Of a DNA stretch of 64,000 bases, positions 16,615 to 26,769 are shown piece by piece. This DNA comes from Herbaspirillum sp. GW103 (GTDB lineage Bacteria; Pseudomonadota; Gammaproteobacteria; Burkholderiales; Burkholderiaceae_D): NCBI RefSeq assembly GCF_000261365.1, contig NZ_AJVC01000006.1:620001-684000 (forward strand), written 5' to 3'. Each line of letters starts with the position of its first letter. Position 1 is the first letter of the stretch. Under the pieces are notes generated by a model that saw only the letters and a list, made by a program, of their open reading frames with translations, was not told the DNA's origin and did no database searches. The translations under genes were made by a program, and so were the position numbers.

Positions 16615-18098
16615 TGAGCGCCGTTCGTTTGATCTTCGCCCCGCAGCTGCGCCCCGTGGCGCTGGCCGCCGCGCTGCTGCTGTCCGGTTGCGCCCTGGGA
16701 CCGACCGGCGAAGCGCCGGCCATGCCGCAGCCGGCCCACTATGCCGCCCAGGCCACGCCGGCCACGCTGGGACCTTCGGAGGCGCGCCAGACCTTCGTGC
16801 TGGGTCAGCGCACGGTGCCGCACTGGTGGCGTGCCTATGGCTCGCCGAAACTGTCGGCCTGGGTCGAGGAGGCCTTGCGCAACAATCATTCGCTGGCCGA
16901 GGCCGATCGCAATCTGGCCAGTGCACGCCTGCAATTGCGCGCGCAGATCGATGAGTCGCTCTGGCCCACCATCGATGCGGTCGGACAGGCCCAGCGTCAG
17001 CGCGCTTTGGGCCTGCCCAACATCGGCCCGACCACCAATCTGTACAACGTCTTCGCCGGCCAGATCCGGGCCAGCTATACCTTCGACCTGTTCGGGGTGG
17101 AACGCTTCGCCAATTCGGCCCTGGCCGCGCAGGTCGATGCCCAGTCCTATCAGTTCGATGCGGCACGGCGGGCAGTGGCAGCCAACGTGGTCATCACGGC
17201 CATCAATGCCGCTTCATTGCGCGCTCAGGTGAGCGACACCGAGCGCCTGGTGGCGCTGGCCGATGCCGATGTGGCGGAATTGCAGCGCCGTCTGGCGCTG
17301 GGGGCGGTGTCCGCTGACGAGCTCTTGTCCGCGCGCGCCAGTGCGCAATCGCTGCGCGCCAGCCTGCCCGGTCTGAAGGCGCAATGGCAGGGTGCGCGTC
17401 ATGCGCTGGCGGTCTTGATGGGCCGCACCCCGGATGCTGCACCATCCGATCTGGAGATGGCCAGCCTGAAGTTGCCGCAGCAGGTTCCGATGACGGTTCC
17501 CTCCGAACTGCTCAGGCAACGCCCCGACATCCTCGCGGCCGATGCGGCCTTGAAAGTGGCGGCGGCCCAGCAGGCGGTGGCCACGGCCGAGATGTTTCCC
17601 AGCCTGTCCATCAGCGCTTCCTTCGGCCAGTCCGGCTTCTCGTGGGCCAAGGCCACCGGTGGTGCCGGTGCGGTGTGGGGCCTGGGGGCGTCGCTGACAC
17701 AGCCGCTGTTTCATGGCGGGGCCTTGCGCGCCAAGCGGGACGCCAGCAAGCAAGCCTATTTCGCGGCCGAGGCTCATTATCGCCAGACCGTGTTGAATGC
17801 TTTCCAGAACGTAGCCGATAGCCTGGTGGCACTGACCGAGGATGCCGATGCTCTGCAGGCGTCGTCGGCGGCGCGCATCGCTTCCGAGCAAGGCTGGCGC
17901 AATGCGCAGCGGCGCGCGCAACTCGGGGCCTATCCGGCCAGTGCCGCGCGCTCCGGCGAGCGCCAGTATCTCAATGCCAGGCTGGGCGAGATCCGCGCCA
18001 CGGCCAGCCGCATGAACGATACGGCCACCCTGTTCCAGGCCATGGGCGTGGGGCTGGAGGAAGCGCCCGTGGCGGCACCGCCACCGACGCAGCCCTGA
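16614..18098 (+). CDS. NodT-family outer membrane efflux lipoprotein
   Basis: 494-residue outer membrane factor of the TolC/OprM group. The signal peptide ends in the lipobox LLSGC, so it is a lipoprotein. Features: WWRAYGSPKLSAWVEEALRNN, the two OEP repeats rich in long helices, RRLALGAVSADELL and LRQRPDILAADAAL, which is a hallmark of the NodT family. It is the third gene of the tripartite efflux operon and starts on the last base of the pump stop codon. It should form the trimeric exit duct through the outer membrane. It converges with the ABC permease gene 15 bp downstream, with no clear terminator in the gap. Confidence 0.93.
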   Translation: MSAVRLIFAPQLRPVALAAALLLSGCALGPTGEAPAMPQPAHYAAQATPATLGPSEARQTFVLGQRTVPHWWRAYGSPKLSAWVEEALRNNHSLAEADRNLASARLQLRAQIDESLWPTIDAVGQAQRQRALGLPNIGPTTNLYNVFAGQIRASYTFDLFGVERFANSALAAQVDAQSYQFDAARRAVAANVVITAINAASLRAQVSDTERLVALADADVAELQRRLALGAVSADELLSARASAQSLRASLPGLKAQWQGARHALAVLMGRTPDAAPSDLEMASLKLPQQVPMTVPSELLRQRPDILAADAALKVAAAQQAVATAEMFPSLSISASFGQSGFSWAKATGGAGAVWGLGASLTQPLFHGGALRAKRDASKQAYFAAEAHYRQTVLNAFQNVADSLVALTEDADALQASSAARIASEQGWRNAQRRAQLGAYPASAARSGERQYLNARLGEIRATASRMNDTATLFQAMGVGLEEAPVAAPPPTQP

Positions 18099-18113
18099 GT
18101 CGGCAGAGCTTGC

Positions 18114-18965
18114 TCAGCCCTTGCTGGCGCCGAAGGTCAGTCCGGCCACGAACTGCTTCTGCATCACGAAGAACAGGATCACCGAAGGCAGCGCCGCCAG
18201 GATGGAGCCGGCCGAGACCAGGTTCCAGGAGGTCGTCCACTGGCCGCGCAGCGCCGCCACGCCGACGGTGATGGGCGCCACATCATCGCCCTGGGTCAGC
18301 ACCAGCGCCCAGAAGTAATCATTCCAGACGAAGGTGAAGACCAGCACCGCCAGCGCGGCCAGGGCCGGCCGGATCAGCGGCAGCACGATGCGATAGAACA
18401 CGGTCCACTCGCTGGCCCCTTCGATGCGCGCGGCTTCGATCATCTCGAAGGGCAACTGCTTGATGAAATTGCGCAGGAACAAGGTACAGAATCCGGTCTG
18501 CATGGCGATGTGGAACAGCATCATCCCGGTGATGGTATTGAACAGCCCCAGGGACAGGGTGAGGTCCCGTACCGGAATCATCAGGATCTGTTGCGGCACG
18601 AAGTTGCAGGCCACGAAGGTGGCGAAGAGTACGGTGTTGCCGCGAAACTGATAGGTCGACAGCGCAAAGCCGGCCATGGCCGCCAGCGAGATGGCACCGA
18701 TCACCGACGGGACGGTGATGAGGCAGCTGTTCCAGAAATAATGCAGCATGGGCGAGGCGGTCAGCGCCTCGCGATAATTGTCCTGCATGGCGAAGTCCTG
18801 CGGCCAGCCCCAGTAGTTGCCGGCCATCAGTTCGTCGTTGGAGCGTATCGAGGTTACCAGCGCGGTCAGCATCGGCAACAACCAGATCAGCAGCGCCATC
18901 GGCAGCGAGGCGCGGTAGAGCGCGCGGTTGATCGGCTTCCATTTTTCTATCGGCATGGGAAACAT
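18114..18965 (-). CDS. carbohydrate ABC transporter permease (MalG-type)
   Basis: 283-residue inner membrane permease of the binding-protein-dependent transport family with six predicted helices. The EAA loop that contacts the ATPase reads EAARIEGASEWTVFYRIVLP. The N-terminal part and the C-terminal FVAGLTFGASKG are typical of MalG/UgpE-type subunits. Start at 18965 has AGAGAG upstream; an internal ATG three codons later is possible. It is the last gene of a minus-strand galactoside operon behind the MalF-type subunit, separated by 54 bp. It should form the channel heterodimer with that subunit. Confidence 0.92.
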   Translation of the reverse strand: MFPMPIEKWKPINRALYRASLPMALLIWLLPMLTALVTSIRSNDELMAGNYWGWPQDFAMQDNYREALTASPMLHYFWNSCLITVPSVIGAISLAAMAGFALSTYQFRGNTVLFATFVACNFVPQQILMIPVRDLTLSLGLFNTITGMMLFHIAMQTGFCTLFLRNFIKQLPFEMIEAARIEGASEWTVFYRIVLPLIRPALAALAVLVFTFVWNDYFWALVLTQGDDVAPITVGVAALRGQWTTSWNLVSAGSILAALPSVILFFVMQKQFVAGLTFGASKG

Positions 18966-19019
18966 GGCGATCTCTCTTTTCTCGTTAAGCGGTTGACGAT
19001 GGGCGTTTGCGTTCAGCGT

Positions 19020-19943
19020 TCAGCGTTCAGCGCGCAGCATGCGGCGCAGCTGGAAGACGATGTAGACCAGCATGATGGCAAAGAGCGTCACCGCCACCGC
19101 CGCCGAATACCCCTGGCGGTAATACTTGATGGCCTGGTCATAGGCGTAATACGCCAGCACGGTGGAACTCTCGTAAGGGCCGCCGCTGGTCATCACCGAG
19201 ATCAGATCGAAGCTGCGCAGGGCCCCGATGATGCTGACCACGAAGGCCATGAAGGTGGTCGGGCGCAATTGCGGCAGGATCACGTAGCGCAGCATGGTCC
19301 AGCCCTTGGCGCCTTCCATGCGGGCGGCCTCTACCTGGTCATGGTTCAAGGCGGTCAGACCGGTCAGGAAGAGGATCATGCAGTAGGCGGTCTGCGGCCA
19401 CAGGGCGGCGAAGATGATGCCGAAGGTGGCATAGCGCGCATCACCCAGCACCGGCACACCATGGCCGAGGATCAGCGACAGCAGGCCGAAGCTGGGGTCG
19501 TAGAACCAGCTGTAGATCAGCCCCACCACCACGCCCGAGAGCACGAAGGGCGCGAAAAACAATGACTTCACCACGCGCATGCCGCGCACCTTCTGGTTCA
19601 GGTAGAGCGCGATGGCCAGGCCCATGGGCGGGGCCAGCAGGAACATGAGCAGCCACAGCACGTTGTTTTTCAGGGCCGTGTAGAAGGTCGGCGCATGGAA
19701 CAGTTCGATGTAGTTGGCCATACCCACGTACTTGGGCGCAGTCATGCCATCCCAGCTGAAGAAGCTGAGATAGATCGTATAGAGAATCGGGTACAGCACA
19801 TAGACCAGCGTCATGACGCAGGCCGGCGCCAGGAACCAGAAGGCGGCACGGTTGCGGCGGGCGGCACTGCGCTGCGGGCCGGTCACCGGCGTGGCAGAGG
19901 CTTGGGTCGCAGACGGCTGCGCGGCGGATGTGGGCGCTAGCAT
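19020..19943 (-). CDS. carbohydrate ABC transporter permease (MalF/UgpA-type)
   Basis: 307-residue permease with six predicted helices and a cytoplasmic N-terminus rich in Ala/Gln/Pro. The EAA loop reads EAARMEGAKGWTMLRYVILP. A good AAGGAG precedes the ATG. It lies between the solute-binding protein gene and the MalG-type gene on the same strand and should pair with the latter. Its last codons run into a perfect tandem repeat of GTTCAGC that includes the stop codon, so copy-number change there would alter the C-terminus. Confidence 0.92.
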   Translation of the reverse strand: MLAPTSAAQPSATQASATPVTGPQRSAARRNRAAFWFLAPACVMTLVYVLYPILYTIYLSFFSWDGMTAPKYVGMANYIELFHAPTFYTALKNNVLWLLMFLLAPPMGLAIALYLNQKVRGMRVVKSLFFAPFVLSGVVVGLIYSWFYDPSFGLLSLILGHGVPVLGDARYATFGIIFAALWPQTAYCMILFLTGLTALNHDQVEAARMEGAKGWTMLRYVILPQLRPTTFMAFVVSIIGALRSFDLISVMTSGGPYESSTVLAYYAYDQAIKYYRQGYSAAVAVTLFAIMLVYIVFQLRRMLRAER

Positions 19944-20042
19944 GGCGGGGTCTCCTTCTTTTTCTGCGGGCCATTCCGCTGCCGCACGCGGCAGGGGAAT
20001 GACCCGGATGGACTACCTGGACCAGCCAGGCATCAAGGACGA

Positions 20043-21290
20043 TCAGGACTTCTTGTAGATACGCTTGCGGCTTTGTTCCAGCTCATTGAGCACGTCATCG
20101 ATCTTGGTCGGGTCGCTGACGAACTTCTGCATGCCCTTCATGCCTTCATCGGCCATTTCCTTGGTCATGTCGCGATCATAGAACTGCGAGATACCGCCCT
20201 TGGCGTTGGAGAGGATCTCGAAACCGATGCGCGAGATCGGATCGGTGGGCGCCGGCGACTTGCTGTTGGCCGGCAGCGAACCCAGGCCCTCGGCCAGCTT
20301 GGCGCTGATGGCCGGGGTACCGACGAAGGCGATGAAGCGGTGCGCATCGGCCTTGTTGCGGGCCTTGGCCGGGATGTGAATGGATTCGGTCGGGCCTTCT
20401 TCAGCCGTCGGCACGTTGGCATCGATGATGGGGAACTGGAAGTAACCCATCTCCGGCGCCAGTTTGGCCGGGAAGCCCTTGGCAATGAAGGTACCCATCA
20501 ACATCATGGCGGCCTTGCCCTGGAACAGGAAGGGTTGTGCGCCATCGAGGTCATAGGACAGGGCGTTGTCGATGAAATACTTGTCGTCGATCAGGCTCTT
20601 CCAGGCGGTGTAGACCTTCTTGACGCGCGCATCGGTGTAGGCGACATCGCCCGCCATCAACTGCTGGTGGAAGGCGTTGCCGTTGATGCGCAGGTCCAGA
20701 TAATCGAACCAGCCCGCCAGGGTCCAGGCGTCACGGCCACCCACGGCGATGGGGGCGATGCCGGCGGCCTTCAACTTCTTGCAGGCATCCAGGAATTCAT
20801 CCCAGGTCTTGGGTTCGGCGCTGATGCCGACCTTCTTGAACAGGTCCTTGCGATAGAACATGCCCCAGGAGTAATACACGGTCGGTGCCGAATACTGTTT
20901 GCCGTGCCAGGAAGAGGCTTCCTTGGTGGAGGCGTAGGTCGTATCCCAGCCGTTCTTCTTCCAGTCGTCACTCAGGTCTTCCAGCAAGCCTCGGCTGGCG
21001 TAGAAGGCCATGCGCTCGCCGTTGTGCCAGTTGATGATGTCCGGAGCCTGGGTCGAGAGCCAGCCCGGCAGTTGGACCTTGTAGGCTTCTTCCTCGATGA
21101 AGGACACCTTGACGTCCACATCCGGGTTGGCCTTCTTGAATTCATCGACCGTGGATTGCCAGACGTTGCGCTGTACTGCGCCCTTGTAGGCGATGTTGAC
21201 GGCCAGGGTACCGGCCATGGCAGCGGCGCCCCAGGCGGCGGATGCAGCCAGGCAGCCGGCGATCACGGTCATGCGAATCATCTTCTTCAT
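20043..21290 (-). CDS. ABC sugar-binding protein (family 1)
   Basis: 415-residue periplasmic solute-binding protein. A signal peptide is evident (KKMIRMTVIAGCLAASAAW then AAMAG). The mature protein has the family 1 pattern: TVDEFKKANPDVDVKV, SFIEEEAYKVQLPGWL, a central GGRDAWTLAGWFDYLDLRI stretch and the hinge-region FQGKAAMMLMGTF. GGAGAC lies upstream of the ATG. It heads the second part of the operon (binding protein, two permeases), after a 215-bp gap from the beta-galactosidase gene that contains operator-like repeats. Ligand is inferred to be a beta-galactoside or galactose oligomer from its neighbours. Confidence 0.92.
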   Translation of the reverse strand: MKKMIRMTVIAGCLAASAAWGAAAMAGTLAVNIAYKGAVQRNVWQSTVDEFKKANPDVDVKVSFIEEEAYKVQLPGWLSTQAPDIINWHNGERMAFYASRGLLEDLSDDWKKNGWDTTYASTKEASSWHGKQYSAPTVYYSWGMFYRKDLFKKVGISAEPKTWDEFLDACKKLKAAGIAPIAVGGRDAWTLAGWFDYLDLRINGNAFHQQLMAGDVAYTDARVKKVYTAWKSLIDDKYFIDNALSYDLDGAQPFLFQGKAAMMLMGTFIAKGFPAKLAPEMGYFQFPIIDANVPTAEEGPTESIHIPAKARNKADAHRFIAFVGTPAISAKLAEGLGSLPANSKSPAPTDPISRIGFEILSNAKGGISQFYDRDMTKEMADEGMKGMQKFVSDPTKIDDVLNELEQSRKRIYKKS

Positions 21291-21311
21291 TGTTGTCTCC
21301 GAATGTTTGGT

Positions 21312-21380
21312 TCAAGCGGTTCAGGCAGTTCAAACAGCTAAACGGTTTATAAGGTCAAAACGGTTTAAAAAGCAAAACGG
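21312..21380 (-). promoter_or_regulatory. repeated LacI-type operator sites upstream of the binding-protein gene
   Basis: The gap upstream of the sugar-binding protein gene contains TAAACGGTTTA (21339-21349, perfect palindrome around one base), AAACGGTTT (21358-21366) and a half-site AAAACGG (21374-21380), spaced 18 and about 17 bp apart, plus the looser TCAAGCGGTTCA at 21312-21323. Similar sites occur at 24751 and 25065 near the ATPase and LacI genes. These are expected binding sites for the adjacent LacI-family regulator and suggest an internal promoter for the binding-protein and permease genes. Confidence 0.55.
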
Positions 21381-21505
21381 CTGTGTCATGGATCTCGCAG
21401 CTTCTTGTACGTTCACGGTACAGCGATCTTGCGCAGGTCTGCGGCCTGCTTGTGCAGGCGGCCGCAGCCGCCGTGCTGTCTTCCAGAGTGAGGCCGGCGT
21501 ATTGC

Positions 21506-23482
21506 TCATGCTTGCGTGTGCGGACGGTAAATGGCCACGCCCTGCGGCTCCAGCGCTGCCTGTCCGACCAGGAACTGCGCGCCGTCGGCGTGCGGCAGCG
21601 TGATCGGTGCGTCACTGTAGTTGAAGGCGAACTGCAGGCCGCCCCGCTGCTGCAGGCGCAGGCCTTCCGGCAGGCGTTGCGGAGCCAGTCCGGCGGCGCG
21701 CGCCACGTGCTCGAAGTAGCGCGTGGTCAGCTCGGTATCGAAGATGCCGGCCAGGTAGTGCGCGCGCTCCTTCTGCACGATGGCTGGATGGCCGTCACCG
21801 AAGCTGGCAATGGTCTGCAGGCCCTCGCCATCGGCTTCGATCAGGTCGCGCCAGTAGCGGGCCTGGCCTTGTGTCGTACCGAACTGTACTGTTTCGCTGA
21901 CGTTGGGGCGCATCGATTCCACGCGCCATACGCGCATCGGCAGCAACTGTTGCAGCGGGCCCGGCGGCAGGGTCGAAGGAATCTGCAGAGACCGGGTCTT
22001 GGAGCCGCTGCGCGGACCGAATACCACCTGCGCACCGCTCTCTGCGATGCGGCCCGGCAGATCGTCCGGCACGATGGGCAACGGCGGCACCACGATCATG
22101 GCGTAGCCTTGCAGATCGGCGTTGAGCGGGACGATGTCCACATCCAGGCCGAGCGAACGCAGGGTCGAGTAATAGTCGAAGGCGAAATGCGCATATTCGA
22201 AATCGATGCCCTGGAAGTGGATCTCGAAGAGCCACTTGGCATCGTAATCGAACAGCAGCGCCACCTTGCCGCGCGGCTGGGCCAGCGCGCCGTTGGCGTT
22301 TTCCACCGCGAGGATTTCCCGGGCCACGCGTTCGGCTTCGCTGCCGCCCACGTCCAGGCGATTGTCGGGACGGTTCAGGCCGGCGTGCAGTTGTTCCTGC
22401 GCGAACGGGCACTGACGCCAGCGGAAGTAGGACACGCAGCCCGCACCGTGGGCAAAGGCTTCCCAGCTCCACAGGCGCACCATGCCGGGCAGTGGGGCCG
22501 GGTTCCAGTGCGCCCAGTTCACCGGGCCGGGCTGTTGTTCCATCACCCAGAACGGCTGGGCCGACATGCCGCGATAGAGGTCGTGGTTGAAGCTGGCGAA
22601 ATCGGGATGGCCGGTGCGCAGCCAGCGCGCCTTGGTTTCCGGGTCGTACCACATCACTTCCAGCGCGCCCAGCGGATAGCTGTCCCAGGTGGCGACATCG
22701 AGGTCGGCGGCCACCGGATAGTGATCGAACTCCAGGAACATCTGCATGAAGTTGTGCACCATCAGACGGCCCGGCGAGAGCGGACGCAGGATCTCGACCT
22801 GCATGCGGTTGTAGCGCACCACTTCATCCGACGCAAAGCGGCGATAGTCCAGGCGATGCGAGGGATGGGCCTCGGTGACGGTGCCCACGGGCGCATCGAT
22901 CTCCTCGAAGCTGCGGTATTCCATGCTCCAGAACACCGTGCCCCAGGCGGTATTGAGGGCATCGATGCTGCCATAGCGCTGGCGCAGCCACTGTCGGAAG
23001 CGGCGCTGGGCCGAGGGCGAATAGCTGACCACGGTCTGGTGGCAGCCGTATTCATTGTCCAGCTGCCAGGCGGTGACCGCCGGATGCTGGCCGTAACGTT
23101 CGCCCAGCAGGCGCACGATGCGCTGTGATTCCTCGTAATACGAGTCCGAGGAAAAATCATAATGACGGCGCGAACCGAAGGCGCGCTCGCGACCGTTGGC
23201 ATCGACTGCCAGCACGTCGTCATGACGGTCGATGAGCCACTTCGGAGGCGTTGCGGTCGGGGTGCACATCACCACTTCCAGGTCATGTTTGGCCAACACC
23301 TCGATGGCGCGGTCGAGCCAGTCCCAGCGCAGGTCTCCGGGCGAAGGTTCGATGCGGCTCCAGGCGAATTCGCCGATGCGCACCTGCTTGATGCCCAGCG
23401 CCTTCATGCGCCGGGCATCGCTTTCCCACATGGCCTCGGGCCAATGTTCAGGGTAGTAACAGACTCCCAATCGTAACGACAT
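21506..23482 (-). CDS. beta-galactosidase, glycoside hydrolase family 42
   Basis: 658-residue GH42 enzyme. The N-terminal TIM barrel starts LGVCYYPEHWPEAMWESD; the general acid/base Glu is in AWQLDNEYGC and the nucleophile Glu is probably in FWVMEQQPGPVNW. The family's trimerisation domain (about 390-600) and C-terminal beta domain follow, giving the normal length. There is no signal peptide, so it acts on imported galactosides in the cytoplasm, fitting its position between the ABC ATPase and binding-protein genes. AAGGAAC precedes the ATG. It could act on galactans or arabinogalactan oligosaccharides of plant origin (inference). Confidence 0.93.
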   Translation of the reverse strand: MSLRLGVCYYPEHWPEAMWESDARRMKALGIKQVRIGEFAWSRIEPSPGDLRWDWLDRAIEVLAKHDLEVVMCTPTATPPKWLIDRHDDVLAVDANGRERAFGSRRHYDFSSDSYYEESQRIVRLLGERYGQHPAVTAWQLDNEYGCHQTVVSYSPSAQRRFRQWLRQRYGSIDALNTAWGTVFWSMEYRSFEEIDAPVGTVTEAHPSHRLDYRRFASDEVVRYNRMQVEILRPLSPGRLMVHNFMQMFLEFDHYPVAADLDVATWDSYPLGALEVMWYDPETKARWLRTGHPDFASFNHDLYRGMSAQPFWVMEQQPGPVNWAHWNPAPLPGMVRLWSWEAFAHGAGCVSYFRWRQCPFAQEQLHAGLNRPDNRLDVGGSEAERVAREILAVENANGALAQPRGKVALLFDYDAKWLFEIHFQGIDFEYAHFAFDYYSTLRSLGLDVDIVPLNADLQGYAMIVVPPLPIVPDDLPGRIAESGAQVVFGPRSGSKTRSLQIPSTLPPGPLQQLLPMRVWRVESMRPNVSETVQFGTTQGQARYWRDLIEADGEGLQTIASFGDGHPAIVQKERAHYLAGIFDTELTTRYFEHVARAAGLAPQRLPEGLRLQQRGGLQFAFNYSDAPITLPHADGAQFLVGQAALEPQGVAIYRPHTQA

Positions 23483-23542
23483 GGTCGTGGTTCCTTAGCG
23501 GTAGTGAAGCGTGGAGGGAAGAAGGGCGCGTACGCGGCCTGT

Positions 23543-24688
<1,146 letters not shown>

Positions 24689-25104
24689 CACGTTTTCCTA
24701 ACAGAAATGGATTGCTGGGCAGGGCGCCACGAGGCAGGTGCGGCGTCAGGTTAAGCGCTTAATCAAGCGAGCCAAAAAAAAGATCGCTTGAGTTTCCTGT
24801 GTGCAATCGGGGGTTGTCTCCACGTCGTTGTTTTGAGCGTGTTGCCGTGTTGGGTTGGCAAATATTTTGGTTGATCATACCCATCTTGCATGCCCTCCGC
24901 AACAACAATCCTGTAACCACCAGCTGCCAGCGATTTGTCAGGAAACGCTCACGCGCATGTGCGAGGGGCCGGCGAACTGTGCGTAAATCGTTTCCGCATT
25001 TCCTGCGGGCTGCGCATTCATGGCGTGCATCGTGGCTGACGCATGCGCGTTGACAAGGCCGTCATAAGCGGTTTGAATGCGAGGGCTTCCAACTCCATGC
25101 ACCC
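24689..25104. promoter_or_regulatory. divergent ATPase/LacI promoter region with operators
   Basis: This 416-bp gap contains TTAAGCGCTTAA at 24751-24762, a perfect 12-bp palindrome 63 bp before the ATPase start and fit for a LacI-family operator. Nearer the regulator gene, TTGACA (25050-25055) and TTGAAT (25073-25078) are 17 bp apart and make a plausible promoter for lacI. The operator-like TAAGCGGTTTGA (25065-25076) overlaps that -10 element, suggesting autorepression. No protein-coding frame here looks real. Confidence 0.55.
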
Positions 25105-26139
25105 ATGACCACCTTATCCGAAGTTGCCCGTCTGGCCGGTGTTACCTCGGCCACTGTGTCCAACGTCTTGCGCCAGCGCGGCAAGGTCGGCGAGCAGACG
25201 CGCCAGCGCGTGCTGGAGGCGGTTGCCCAGCTCGGCTATCGGCCGCATCTGACGGCCCGTGCGCTGGCCGAAGGTCGCGCGCCGACACTGGCGCTGGTGG
25301 TCTCCAGCATCGCCAATCCCTTCTATCCGGAATTCGCCCTGGCCGCCGAACGCGCGGCGCGCGAGCGCGGTCGTTTCCTGATCGTCTGCAATACCAACGA
25401 CGATCCTGATACCGGTCGCGCTTATCTGGATCAGATCGCCGGCACGCTCTCCGATGGCGTACTCATCATGAATGCCAACCTGCCCATGGATGAGTTGAAG
25501 AAGACCGAACAGCGCGGCGCACCGGTCGTACTTTGCATGTGGGAAAAACCCGATGCACCGCCCGAGCTGCCCTGCATCGCGGTGGATTTCTTTGCGGCCG
25601 GCGCCATCGCTGCGCAGCACCTGGTGGGGCTGGGCCATCGCCACATCGGTGCGCTGGTGGGCAGCAAGAAGAGCGGCATCCATGCCGAGCGCTATCGCGG
25701 CTTCGTGGAAGCCTGTGCCGCCGCAGGCATCAAGCACACCCTGCAGCGCACCCGCTATATCGGCGACACGGTCGAATCCGGCTACCAGGCCACCATGACG
25801 CTGCTGCGCGAGGAGCCGCAACTGACCGCCATCTTCGCCAGCAATGACCTGCCCGCGCTGGGCGCGATGAATGCCATTGCCGACCTTGGTCTGAACGTGC
25901 CACGCGATATCTCCGTGACCGGCATCACCGACATCCAGTGGGCGCGGGTCTCGCGTCCTGCGCTGACCACCGTGGCGGTGCCGACCGAAGAGGCGGCCCG
26001 CATGTCCATCGACCTGCTGCTGGCCCTGATCGAAGGGCGCAGTCCCTCGCCCGTCATGCGCGTGACCGCGACCCCGCAACTGGTGCAGCGCGCCTCCACG
26101 GCGGCGCCGCGCAAGGACTTCCCGTCGGCTTTTTCGTGA
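25105..26139 (+). CDS. LacI-family transcriptional regulator of the galactoside operon
   Basis: 344-residue repressor. The N-terminal LacI helix-turn-helix and hinge read TLSEVARLAGVTSATVSNVL ... RQRVLEAVAQLGYRPHLTARALA, followed by a periplasmic-binding-protein-like sensor domain (about 62-335) with ALVVSSIANPFYPEFA and VTGITDIQWARVSRPALTTV. It is divergent from the galactoside ABC/beta-galactosidase operon, and palindromes with a shared AARCGGTTTR core occur upstream of both transcripts. It should repress the operon in the absence of a galactoside-derived inducer. The ribosome binding site is weak. Confidence 0.9.
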   Translation: MTTLSEVARLAGVTSATVSNVLRQRGKVGEQTRQRVLEAVAQLGYRPHLTARALAEGRAPTLALVVSSIANPFYPEFALAAERAARERGRFLIVCNTNDDPDTGRAYLDQIAGTLSDGVLIMNANLPMDELKKTEQRGAPVVLCMWEKPDAPPELPCIAVDFFAAGAIAAQHLVGLGHRHIGALVGSKKSGIHAERYRGFVEACAAAGIKHTLQRTRYIGDTVESGYQATMTLLREEPQLTAIFASNDLPALGAMNAIADLGLNVPRDISVTGITDIQWARVSRPALTTVAVPTEEAARMSIDLLLALIEGRSPSPVMRVTATPQLVQRASTAAPRKDFPSAFS

Positions 26140-26657
26140 GGGATGCCGAAGGGAGCCCGGCATTGGTATGCGGCCTGACCAGCGCCGTGCGGCAAGTCCA
26201 CTCGGAAGCAGGCGCAGTCCTGGACGAGCTCGAGCTCTGCGACGCACTGCATCTGCTGGAGCAGCGCCAGACCTGGCGCGTCTTTTGTGACCGTTCGGTC
26301 CTGGACATCAGCGAGCAGATCCTCACTGAGCATCGCCAGGACAATAGCGTTCTGGCGGCCGCCTTGCACTCTACGCGCGCAATGGCCTGGTCCTTGATGC
26401 GCCATGGATGGCCGCGCTGATGCAGGAGTGGTTGCCGGCGCGCCCATCTGGGTGATCAGACTGCGCTGGACGTACCGATTTACTGCAATGCGTTTGAATG
26501 CGTCCGGAGCGACACCGCCATCGTGCCGTCGTATGACCCGGACCAGCTGCTCAAGCTGGGGATGATGAGTGCGCTCGTCGTCGGGGATGGAGACAAGGAG
26601 GTCGATGTCGATGAGATGGGGGCGCATCGCCGTGCTGATCTGGTTGCTGTCCAATAG
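26140..26657 (+). pseudogene. decayed unknown coding sequence in three frames
   Basis: Between lacI and the convergent diguanylate cyclase there is coding-like sequence that needs frame changes to read. One frame gives AVRQVHSEAGAVLDELELCD and VFCDRSVLDISEQILTEH until a stop at 26420; a second frame gives LDAPWMAALMQEWLPARPSG; a third gives ALDVPIYCNAFECVRSD, AIVPSYDPDQLLKLGMMSAL and ends at a TAG near 26657. The alternation of sensible protein between frames is the sign of an old gene carrying indels. I do not recognise the family. The start is not identifiable, and the first 20 codons may be lacI 3' overlap. Confidence 0.45.
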
Positions 26658-26680
26658 CGGCGCTGCCTGAAGGCACATCA

Positions 26681-26717
26681 AACAAAAACGCCGCTGCATG
26701 TGCAGCGGCGCTTGTCT
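26681..26717 (-). terminator. Rho-independent terminator for the GAF-GGDEF gene
   Basis: CGCCGCTGCA-TG-TGCAGCGGCG at 26689-26710 is a perfect 10-bp GC-rich stem. Read on the minus strand it is followed by TTTTTGTTT, the expected U-tract. It lies about 60 bp after the stop of the minus-strand diguanylate cyclase gene. Confidence 0.85.
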
Positions 26718-26769
26718 TCATGCAGCAAGGGAAGCGCCCTGGGCCTACCCCTCCCCGCACGGCCATCGA

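Noticed and set aside
13261-17166. Very long open frame (about 1300 codons) on the minus strand
   Set aside because: It is antisense to the RND pump and its neighbours, Arg/His/Gln-rich without domain signatures, and arises from high-GC codon bias opposite a real, motif-rich gene.
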